Shown here piece after piece: positions 12,878 through 25,000 of a stretch of DNA of 64,000 bases. This stretch comes from Psoroptes ovis. Lineage: Eukaryota > Arthropoda > Arachnida > Sarcoptiformes > Psoroptidae. Within the stretch, counting starts at the first letter, position 1, and every line of letters begins with the position of its first letter. Below the pieces are notes generated by a model that saw nothing but the letters and a program-made list of their open reading frames with translations, was not told the origin of the DNA and did not search any database. Where the stretch lies: the NCBI GenBank assembly GCA_002943765.1, contig PQWQ01000003.1, positions 2,727,501-2,791,500 on the forward strand, given 5' to 3'. A program made the translations under genes and the position numbers.

Positions 12878-15454
12878 ATGAACAATTATAATCCTGAAAA
12901 TGTTTATTTAACTTTGGTCACTTTGGCCGAAGAATTCCGTACACAAAAACCTCCTGATATTCGTAATTGTGTTCAATGTTTATCGGCAATCATTAATCTT
13001 CGTTTACCATATCCAGCGATTGAAGCTAAAACACATTTACAAATCGGTTCATTATTGCTAGAACATTCAAATAATCTTGAATTAGCTAAAGTTCATTTGA
13101 AAAAAGCTGTATGTTTTCTAGTTTTTTGTTAATAATTATGAATTATGACCTTTTTGTTTTGTGTCTAGTGGGGACAAGCAGAAACAATAGCCAATTGTGA
13201 AGACATAATCTATGAATCAATATCGTTGCTTGCAAGAATTTATGAAAAAATGGTATCGAATATATATAATTTTTGAATTCAAACTAATATCTATCTTGTA
13301 CCCAATTAGAATCATACTCAAGGTGCCAAAGAAATTCTACTTAAAGGTGTTGAAAAATCATGTCATTCAATTTATTGGCACATAAAATTATTATTTCAAC
13401 TATCTGTGAGTTTATTTATCGAGATTCTATGATTATCTCTAATTTTCCATATTTTGCATTCAATCGATAGCAAATACATGCAAATGATCAAGAATATCAT
13501 AAAGCAGCAGATGTACTGAATATCGGTGCTGAATATGCAAACATATCGAATGCAAGCTATACAAGAATATTATTTTTATTGAGTCGCGGAATGGTATTGA
13601 TGATAGACAAGCGTATAAATGAAGTACATCCAGTATTGAATTTAGCCGGACAATTAGTTGAATCATGGCAAGGAAATGTACATTTGAAAGAAGCATTGAA
13701 AGTATTTTTTCTTGTATTACAAGTATGTCATCATTTGAATGCTGGTCAAGTTAAAAGCGTTCGGCCTAGTTTAAAATTATTGCAGCAAAGTATTCAAAAT
13801 ATAACGGCCACATCGTTTCATCTGGACGAAGGTGTGTATCGTGAAAATTTTTTTATTTTTATTTTTATTGTTCCATTATCAAGATTAACAAATTCTTAAT
13901 GACTATAAATTATATTTGTAGAGTATATGAGTCTCAATTCAAATGATACATTCATATGGATGCCAAAAGAACATATGTGTGTATTAGTATATTTGGTAAC
14001 CGTTTTACATTCAATGCAATCTGGCTATATGGAAAAAGCACAAAAATATACAGAAAAAGCATTGATGCAAATCGATAAATTACGAAGTAAATAAATAATT
14101 AATTATATTATTTCAATTTTTTAAAATTTCATCCTAACATCATTGTCATTAGGCGTTGGTAATCATCAAATGTTGAATACATTTCAATTGATATTATTGG
14201 AACATATTGCAATGTGTCGTTTGGTAATGGGAAATCGATCATTAGCAATCAAAGAAGTAAATATTATTTGATTTATGAAGGAAAATCTTCGAATAATTTC
14301 ATTGATTTTTAATTTGTTTCCAATATCAAGATTGTCCAAGCATTAAATATTTGTTACAGAGATACGAAATTAAAATTTCGTCATAAACCATTAATACATT
14401 CATTATTGGGAATGTATGCAATGTCGATGAACATAACGGATTGTGCTGAAAGTCAATTACGCTTGTCATTATCGGTATTTATTTACTTTTTTTTCTAAAT
14501 CTAAAAAAATCAATTGTTCCATTTTAAATTTTTTGAAATCTCAGTTACACGGTGCATCAAATGAAGCAAGGATATTGACAAGCTTAAATTTAGCCATTGT
14601 TTATATACGTAATAAACGTGAAAATGAATTGAATGAATTGTTGGTCAATTTAAATCCTGAATCATTGCATTCAAAGTTTGTTTAAGATTTTTTAAATTTT
14701 GATCATAAAATTAATTTTCTTTTGTTTTTTGAAACTAGTTCACAAAGCTTAAAAGCTGCTGCTTATTATGTATTTGGTCTGAATTCGTATTTTCAAGCTC
14801 GATACAATGATGCAAAGTAATATTTATTTGTTTATTTATTTAATTTATTTATTTATTTACATTCGACAAGATTATTGTAATAAATTTGTATAATATATTA
14901 ACAATATATTTTTCCCTGATTATTTATCTACAATCATAATAATATCAGACGATATTTACGTGAAACACTTAAAATGGCTAATGGTGAAGATTTAAATCGT
15001 TTAACATCATGTTCATTGGTATTACTTGGACATATATTTTATTCATTAGGAAATAGGTACACATTTTTATATTGATTTCAGAGATTGATTTGAATTTTTT
15101 TTCACAATTTTTCAAATTTTTCACTCTAAATAGTCGTGAAAGTCTGAATATGGTTACACCAGCAATGCAATTGGCTAGTAAAATACCAGACACTCAAGTA
15201 CAACTATGGGCAACTGCATTGTTAAAAGATTTATATGATTCTGGTAGTAATAAACAATCAGAAGCAATACAAATGCATAATCAATTTTCACAAATATTAT
15301 TAAATGATCAATATCAAGCATTACATTTGAATGAACATGGTTATATTAATGTATGCATTTTTTATTTCTTATATAATTGAATATTTATTAATTAATAACT
15401 TTACACATTTTAATTTTTTTTTGTGTTGAAAAACAGTGGTATAGTGAGCATTGA
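12878..15454 (+). CDS. mau2: Mau2/Scc4, cohesin loading complex subunit
   Basis: Twelve exons: 12878-13108, 13169-13252, 13310-13405, 13471-13831, 13922-14086, 14153-14256, 14331-14474, 14545-14675, 14739-14816, 14949-15056, 15134-15350 and 15437-15454. They join in frame to 578 residues, near the family's usual length of about 600. Mau2 is a TPR-like helical protein that wraps the N-terminus of Nipped-B/NIPBL (Scc2) and helps load cohesin on chromatin. Matches to animal Mau2 run along the whole length: LAEEFRTQKPPDIRNCVQCL, IEAKTHLQIGSLLLEHSNN, LRVFFLVLQV-like KVFFLVLQVCHHLNAGQVKS, WMPKEHMCVLVYLVTVLHSM, MEKAQKYTEKALMQIDKL, RRYLRETLKMANGEDLNRLT and VTPAMQLASKIPDTQVQLWA. The final exon has only six codons including the stop (WYSEH), so the extreme C-terminus is the least certain part. 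Introns are about 55-130 bases. The partner gene is not in the window. Confidence 0.93.
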
Positions 15455-17970
15455 CATTGACCGAATCAGCAGCAGATTAATTCAGGGGAGAAAAGTCAAA
15501 ATTTTGATTTATGGGTGCGAAGCATTATTTCATATGATTTGGCAGAAATAATAGCTGAAATAATCATCGAAATCTGTGTCGTTTTTTCATTCATTTCCCC
15601 CAAAAAGAATAATTCATATTGAAAAAAAATGGTTAAACATATTTATTTTATTCTATTTACTTATTGATTTATCGAAAAAGAAAAAATCTTAATGAAAATC
15701 ATAGTAATAATGATGATAATGTAAAAAATGTGTTTATAAATGTGTGTAAATATTAATATTAATATTATCGGAAAAGAAAATGAACGCAATTTTTCATTAC
15801 ATTTTGACACATAAATTTTAATATTGATACTTGAAAAAAGGGGAATAGTCATAATAATAATATCAATAATAATAACGATTTTTTCGACTATTTTTTCCCA
15901 TTGATTCAAATCAAATAGTTTTTATTTATGAATTTTTCTTCATCATGTTTCATTAAATCAAAAGTAACAAATCATAATTATTATTATTTCATAATCAATA
16001 TCATTATTATTATTTGATCTAGATTTGATTTTTTTTTGTATTTCAAAATTAATAATTATCATTTTATTCATTCATTCATTTTTCATAAAATCGACATTCG
16101 ATAATAAATTGTCGTCATTTTTTTTCCAAAAGTAATTTTGCCGATATTCAAATATCGACGTCGAGTGATAATGGAAGGAAATTTGAGGCCTAAATATCGA
16201 AATATTGGGCCCTATTTTCTCTTGATATTCAAAGCTATCTTTGGCCGAGATAACATTGTATGAATATTATTAAATCATTAAAATCATTTTCATTTTTTCT
16301 TTGTTTTAATCATTCAACAAATAATAATTCAAATTGACATTCATTAATCTTTTTTTTCATGTCATTTCATCGATGATCGCCATTTATTCCAATGTATTTT
16401 CAATGTATAATATTTCATTCATTAAATTCATTTTGTTTACAAAAATAAATTTGTAATAAAATAAATTGAACCACAAATAGATTTTATCACATTTTTTCGG
16501 TAATCATTGGTTTCCAATAGTTTATCGGAATTTATTCATTTATTTATTTATTTTATCAGTTTAATGATAAAAATAAATGGCTAATGATATTTAATTTAAT
16601 GTAATGTAATGGCTATGTATTATTTACATAATAATTTTTCAATTACAATTTATGATTTTCAATTCATTCATTTGTTCATTTATTTTTATCTATTCAACTA
16701 TTGATATATTATTATTATTATTGTCAAATAAGTGAATTAAACAATATGACAAAAAATGAGATAAAAATAATGTCATATTGTTATATTATTATCATCATTA
16801 TTATTATTTCGTTTTTTTTCTTGCTTGGGAATATGGGAGAGGAAAAAACCAATTACAAAATGAACGATTATAATGATGATAATAATAATAATAATTTGTT
16901 CAATACTTTGCATTATATTTAATCATTGTGTATCGCCATGTATACATGCATATAGTCGTCGATGGATGCCAGATCCCAAGAAAAAAAGAAAAGAAATTTA
17001 TTTAAAATAATATTCTCATTATTCATTGATTTTGTTCATTGATTATTTCTGTGTGTGTACGATTTTAAGCGTCGGCGCCATTTAATACAATTTCTTGCGA
17101 CCATTTGATTTTGCCGAAACATGGAACATGATTACGGTACCAATGGAAATATTCTGTTATATATTCTTCTTCTTCTTCTTCTACATTCTTTAGTCGAAAT
17201 AATAATCTTTGACATATTTTGAGAGACTACATGCGAGAATTCCTGGCATAAATTTCGGTAGTAACTGTATGTGAATGAAATATCCAAACAATACCGATTG
17301 CAATTCGCTATACAATTCATCCACCTCTCTCTGGCTCCATCTCTGCCTATTCCGCTTTGATATAGAATATGTATCATTTTATTATGTATTCTGTACATTT
17401 TTCTGTATTAGCTGAAAAATTTTGACATTAATTTTTCATTTTTCATCATCATCATCATCATCATCAACAATAACAACAACAAAATCATTAAAAAAAATCA
17501 GTCAAATATTTTTTTGAGTTTTGAAACATTTTTTTTTCATTTTCAAATGTTTAATTTCAAAGTTTCAAATGTGTAAATATAAATATAAATATCATCAAGC
17601 ACATCAACATTATCAACATCAGTAAACGACAGCAACGATAATTTAGTAGTAACAACGACTAAAAATTAAATGCTCAAATTATTCAAATAGAATCAAAATT
17701 GAAAAATTATATTCGGTGACAAAATTGAAAGAAGAAAAAAAAAATATGATGAAATTGAATCCATTTTAAATTGTGTTAGTGTGTGAATGGTGTATGGGTG
17801 TATGAAATTTGTGTCAATTTCATATTTGAAATTTTTTAAAAATTTAAAAATTCGGAAATTTCGTCAATTTATTTTTGAAATTAAATTTTAATTTAAATTT
17901 TCAATAAATCTAAAAATAAAATGTGACCATTTAAAATCGATAACGATTCATTCACACACTTACACACGTC

Positions 17971-18009
<39 letters not shown>

Positions 18010-19005
18010 CATGATGTAAAGAATTCAATTCAAATTGAAATATATTTATGAATGAAATTGTATTTTATTCTTCAAAATTGTGTTTGTGTGTCGTCGAATG
18101 ATCGCGTTTGACCATGAAATTCCTTTAATATTAATATTTTTTATGTGTTTGTATGATTATTGATTCTGAATGTTTTTTTTCCATTTGGAATCATAATTGA
18201 AATAGTGTTCCGGCAACATTTCAATCTGATTTTGCAACAAAAAAAAAAACAAATTATTACGAATAATGTAACAAAATAATAATAATTGAACATCAACATT
18301 GAATTAATTTCATGCTGATTTTGTATGTCAAATAAAACCTTCAAATAATCAAAAATTATTGTTTCGAAAAGCGTTAACCATTTTTTGACACCTATTGGTG
18401 GTGTTATTGTTGTTGTTACCCTTACTGTTGGTGGTAAACGATTATTTCATAAATTTATTTATTTATGAATGATAATAAAAAAATATTTCAAATCAATTAC
18501 TTCGCTGATGATGGTTGTGGTTAATGGTTGAAAACCATATAAATATTGAGACCATCATCATTAATCGCCATTGACCATTCTATCATTACTTTCAAATTCA
18601 TTTTAATCGACATGAAATCCATAAAATGAATTCGTAAAATGATACGAAGACCACAACACAAATGCTGAAATCGTAAACCACCAACAAAAATGATCACCAT
18701 CAAAATAAATTGTTGATTCTCTCACCCGTACATATATCCTTTAAAGAAATTTAATCAACAATGATTATCATTATCATTAAATTAATTATTGAAATTTATT
18801 TTCAAATAATAAATGATATTAAATTCATCCTAAAATCATTATCATTATTGTCAATCCAATTATCACCGAATAAAATCGTCGTTTTGAATCATCATTGTCA
18901 AAAACGATCAACGAAAAACTTATCATCACCATTATTATTATTATCAACGTCATCACCATTATCATCGTTATTATCATCATCGACAGTATCGAAGGTGACG
19001 ACAAA
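15455..19005. other. Intergenic region between mau2 and unc-13
   Basis: This holds the mau2 3' end, the unc-13 5' end and AT-rich simple sequence. Features seen are a CA microsatellite at 17972-18004, an ATC run near 17443-17467 and a short GC-richer stretch at 16140-16230 with two small inverted repeats around AATATCG. Open frames here (for example 16701-16922 and 17132-17398) look like translated repeats. Untranslated first exons of unc-13 may lie here but cannot be located. Confidence 0.5.
17972..18004. repeat. CA microsatellite, 33 bases
   Basis: An uninterrupted alternation of A and C, about 16 units, in the spacer 1 kb upstream of unc-13. A length-variable marker in most genomes. Confidence 0.95.
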
Positions 19006-22000
19006 ATGTCAAATTATCTATTATCTGTAACTGGTAATGTGTTTTATTCATTTCAAAAAAAATTGAAATCTATTTTTTAATTTTATTACATTTTTCGAAA
19101 TTCTTACGTAATTATTCATACATTCATTTATTTATTTTTATTGTTTATGATGAATAATTGATTTTATTTATTTTCTATTTGATTTCATGAATATTACACA
19201 AAAAATAATATTTCAAATCAATATGAATATGTGAAATTGAACATGTTTCTCATTTATTTCTTGTTTCATTTTTCTTAAAAATGAAATAATATTTTTTTTT
19301 TGTCTTTATTATTATCATTATCATTACCATTATTATCATCATTACGATTATTATCATTGTTTCATTTTATTTATTGATTTTAAAATTTAATTCTATTGGA
19401 TTGTTTTTCATTCATTCATTTATTAAATTTATTTCTTTTTCATTCATTTTTCATGTTCTTCATCTACGTAACAAAAAATTGTAATAACAATAATGGAATT
19501 GATGATTATGATGATGAATAATATAATACAATACAATACGTTTCCCGAAAACAGTACGTAAAGCCAAACTGATAGGAAATGATGGTAAGTGTTTCATTGT
19601 TTTTTCACTTTCTTTGAAATTGATAATTGATCAGGTTTATTTTTCATCTTCACTTTTATTTTTTTATGGTGAAATTTATGAAATATTTATTGCAATTTTG
19701 CCAGCAAAAATTGCCGTGAATTTTTCCTTTTTTTGTTGATATCAAACAAGAATCGCGTACATGTATAGTGCCATGTATAGTATCGTACCAGTGTGTTTGA
19801 TTGATAGTAATTGAAGAATTTTTGAATTTAGGGAAATTCAAAATTCGAAATAAAAAATTTGATAGTTACTAAGAGCGTAACAAGGGAAAAATTTTGACAT
19901 TTTCAAGATTTTTTTAATAAGATTTCAAATTATTTGAAAGTAGTTGAAAAACAAATATGAATGAACAAATCGATTTGCATTTTTCATTTTTCATTTCAAA
20001 TTTTTCATTTTCCACTTTGTTTTTATTTTTTCAATTCGACAGCCGAATTCACTACATATGTTGCTGTTAAATTGGAAAATGTAAAATCGACAACAGTCGC
20101 TGTAAAAGGTTGTAATCCGTGTTGGGAACAAGATTTTATATTGTAAGTTTTATTTATTTTTTTCCATCATAATATGTATCAGATTGATCATTCAATAGAT
20201 CAATTGATTGATTGATTTTTTGTGCTGAATCGTTTTGAAAATCGTTATTTCCTATTTATTTTATTTTTTTCCGATTTTTTTTATTAATTCTTGCTGAAAA
20301 CAAAAAAGTGAAACCAATCGTTTAGATACAAATTTAATGATAGAATTATGGAATAAAGGTATACTTTGGGATAAAATTATTGGCTATATTTGTGTGCCTT
20401 TGAATGATGTTCCATTTTTAGAACAAGTATGTTTTCAATACATGATATTTAGCTTAAAATTCATTCATTGAAATATTAATGATTATTTTTTTTAACGATA
20501 AAATTAGGCATCAAACGGTCATTGGTTATCGATCGATTCTGATTTACGTTTAATGAATGAAGAAATATATGGAACATATAATCCTACCGGACATTTTTTG
20601 CTGATTGAAACACATTTTGAACCTGTATTTGGTATGAATGACTGAATTTTTTCAAATATTCATAACTAATCTTGAAAAATTTTCATTTGAATTTTTTTTC
20701 GCGCTTAATTAGAAACCCAATTAGATAATGTCAATGAATTTAATAGAAATCTTAATTACGTGAATATTGGACATTTAGATCAACAACAAACAATCAATAG
20801 TTGTATCAATGATGTACCAATAAATCATCATCATACTCATCCTCATCATCAGCATCATCATCACACATCCAATGTAGGTGGTGTTGGCGCTGGTGGTAAT
20901 AGTGTGGGTGGTAATAATGTTGGACAAATTGAACAAATTTGTGCCTATAACATTGATAATGATTCACATTTTCATGGTCATCAATTATATTGTAAGTTAT
21001 ATAATTTATTATTAATAAGAATTTTTCCAGAAAATATTTATGAACTATTTTTTCGAAATTGAATATATTTTGCCCAATTTATCTTATTGATATCATAATC
21101 AATTTATGCTTGTTTGTTCAATGATAATTCGATATTTCATTTAAAATTTTTTGAAATTCTTGTAAATTCTTTTGAATTTGTCAATATCATTCATTTTATT
21201 CAATTTTTTTTCTCATGATCCCTATTTCTTCATCATATTATTCAAAGCGGGTCTTTCTGAAGACAGCGATTATACCAGTGATATTAGTTATCCAAATCAA
21301 CAAAATCAATATGGATCATATCATCAAGCGAATTCTTCATCATCACAATTCCATGAAACATCATCATCATCGAAAAAATTTTATAACAATAAAAATAATA
21401 ATAATAATAGCAATGATAATAATAGTAATAATAATAATTATGATAATTGTACTCAAAAGGATAAAGCTGATAATATTAATATTAATTCTAGTGGCATCAA
21501 CAATAAACAACAAAGACAGGAACAATATTTAAGTGATAATAATAGTCAAAGTACAATACAAGAATTTAAAAGTGTACTTAACAATAACAATGATGACATT
21601 GAAAATAATTTTAATATTGATGATGTTGGCGATGTCGATATTATTGTCGACAATGATGATGATGATGATGCTGACGATGATGATGATGTTGATCTAGATG
21701 ATATTGCTGAATCGGATGATGGAAATTTTATTCAAACATTTCATAATAATGTTGTTGATGACGATGATTATGATGAGCATGATGATGAGTTTGATCAAAT
21801 GGTTCCATCATCATTTGTGCAACATAATTCAATCACGAATCAACATCGTAATCGAAAGCAGCAGCAACGAAATACAACGAATAGACCTAAACGTGAATTA
21901 CCATTTGGTGGTTGTACGGATATCGATGTTATTAGGAGTCAATATCAGAAAAAAATTTGTCAAAATAAAAATATTGCCATTTCGAATTATGCCAATAATT

Positions 22001-25000
22001 CATTACAACAACAACAACAAATTAGACAACATCAAATATCCAGTCAAAATGATGATTTAGAATCGGGTTTTCAAGATTCATTATATTATAATAGCCGTCC
22101 TCGTCGTGTATTACCTAAAATTAATGTTAAAAGTAATAATATCAATAATAATAATAATAATAAAATTATTATGGATGGTATTAATCGTCGTCGAATGCCA
22201 CAAATACCATTAAGTAAAAGTTTACAATTTCCAAAACAAATAAATTTAACCGAAGAACAAATATCGACTATAAAACAATATCATTTACAACAGCAACAAC
22301 TTCGTGATATGAATTTGATTCAACATCATCATCATCAACAACAACAACAGCAACATCAGAATATATCATCGACTAATCAAACAATATTACTAAATAATAA
22401 TAATCAAAATCAATTACAACAGTCTCAACAATTAATGAATAATAATAATAATATTAACAATATACAACAACAGCAACAAATTAATGAAAATAAGAATATA
22501 CTACAAACATCATTGATTGAAAATAGCAATCTGGAACAGCCTGATTTATCATCATATCGTTTGAAACAACGGCGAAAAGCAATACGTAAACCAAGTTTAG
22601 AAAGACAAGGTGCCTTAGAGCAAAATGATGAACATATTGCTGAACAGCGTAGAAAATCAATCATTATTAATCAACAACAGCATCAGCAACAACAACAACA
22701 ACAACAGCCGCCTAATTTCCATATATTAATGAACGATGCAAATCGATCAATATTAGATGGAAATTTTAAACAAACATCATTGATGGCTGCAACAAAAACA
22801 AACAATCAACAACAACAAATAGATTCTAATTTAATTCAACCATCTATTTTAGTATCACCAATGCCAACACCGACAAAATTAATGGCATCAAATAATAATA
22901 ATGATAATATTAATAATGTTGATCTTCAATGTCAAAAATCTCCTATGATGACAAATAAATCGATTTTAAACACTAATATTATCAATAATAATAATGATAA
23001 TAATAATGTTATTATGAAAACCATTGAAAATGATAATAATAAAATTTTTACAACCGAACAACAACAACATCATCATCATCAGCAAGTAAATATTGTTAAT
23101 GATCAAAAAATTACTAATGCATATCCGACAATTGGCCTTGATCAACAGCAACATCACCATCAACAGAATATACAGAATATTTTGCCAACATCAAAACATT
23201 CAACACCGATAATATCGACAATAAATGAATTTCCGCAATTATCTCAACAACAACAACAACAGCAAATTGTTTCAGAAAAAATGATTACACCACAAGATAC
23301 CCTTACTAGTGATATATTAAATTGTGATGGTAATAATAATATTAATGATAATAATAATAATGAATGGCAAAATGAACAAGATTTCTTAGATAAACAATTT
23401 GAAGAAAATTGGAGTAGAAGACAAGCACAATTTGAAATGATGGATTTAGGTGATAATCAACAAAAACAACCAGGTATATTGATCAACAATAATCAAGAAC
23501 AAATTAATCAGCAACAAAATTCATCAATCATACATCAAAAAGATAATTTCATACATGATTCACCATTTGTTAATGATTTTGATAATCAACTACAAAATTC
23601 TACAACAAAAATGGATGATATTCTAATGCAACAACAACATCAACCACCATCAATTGTGATTAGTAATAGCCATAATGAATTGATTAGTTCTACGGCAACA
23701 TCGACAAATAATAAATCAATTGATGCTAATAACATACAAAATCAATTAGATCCATTCTCATCACAATTGACTGAATCAGAATTAAAAGAATTAGGTGAAT
23801 TTAATGATATTTGTGATAATAATAATAGCAACAATGAAACATCAGATTTGATTGGTAAAACATATGCGGATCAATCAGCCCCGTTTTCTGAAATTGACAC
23901 TAACCAACAACAACAACTGCCGCCACAGATGGTCAATGATAATGATCATAACAAAGATAATAATGATATTTCAAATATAAAAACAGAAACATCTGTATCT
24001 GCAGCAGCAGTAGGAGGAAAAAGTGTTACATTTTCTGAAGAAGTTGGTCGAAAAAGTCCACCAAAATTAAGCTCTATGTTTGATGGTCCATTAATTGTAC
24101 CGACATCGACTGAAGGAATGTCAAAAGCAAGAGCACGTTGGATTAATGCATTTAATAAGATTAATTCACATCTTAATGAGGTTTGTCATAGCTGTTATGG
24201 CTGTTTTTATTATTAGAATTTTTTTTGACAAATTTCATTTTTCATTTTTGTCATATTTTTCTCTTTTTGTAAAATTTAATTAGGGTGGTGGGCGCCCAGA
24301 TATCAGTGATATTTTCAAACTTGGTTTTAGAACCGGGTATTAGGCACAATGAAGCATTTTTCTTTTCAATTATTTTTATAATTGATTTTTTTTCTTTTCA
24401 AAATCCAGTGGTGATAATCCATTTTTCAGCGGAATCGATGCTATGCCCGATATCAGGCCGCGTAAAAAATCTATTCCATTAGTCAGTGAACTAGTTTTGA
24501 AGGTAATTTGATTGATCAATGTCAGATTATTATTAATTTTTTTCGGAAAAAAAATAATAATCATGATTGAATTTGTTTTCTTTCAAAGACAATGGCAGCG
24601 AATAAAAGAAATGCTGGATTAACATCGGCCATACCGAGAGCATCATTGAATGATGAAGAATTGGTGAGTGCATTATTTGATTGATTTGTACAATTATTTG
24701 ATCCAATTAATGGACCAAAAAATTTGAAATAAATAAAAATAGAAAACACATGTATACAAAAAAACCTTACAAGCCTTAATATATCCGATATCGAGTACAA
24801 CACCGCATAATTTTCAACTATGGACAGCCACAAGTCCAACATATTGTTATGAATGTGAAGGTCTGCTGTGGGGTATTGCAAGACAAGGTGTCCGCTGTAC
24901 TGAATGTGGTGTTAAATGTCATGAAAAATGTAAAGATTTATTGAATGCTGATTGTTTACAACGTAAGTACAATAATATAAATGATTTTTTAATCATCTTG

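Noticed and set aside
21215..22664. Open frames in other frames of unc-13 exon 7
   Set aside because: Shadows of the N/Q-rich coding exon. The conserved ends of the exon fix the true frame.
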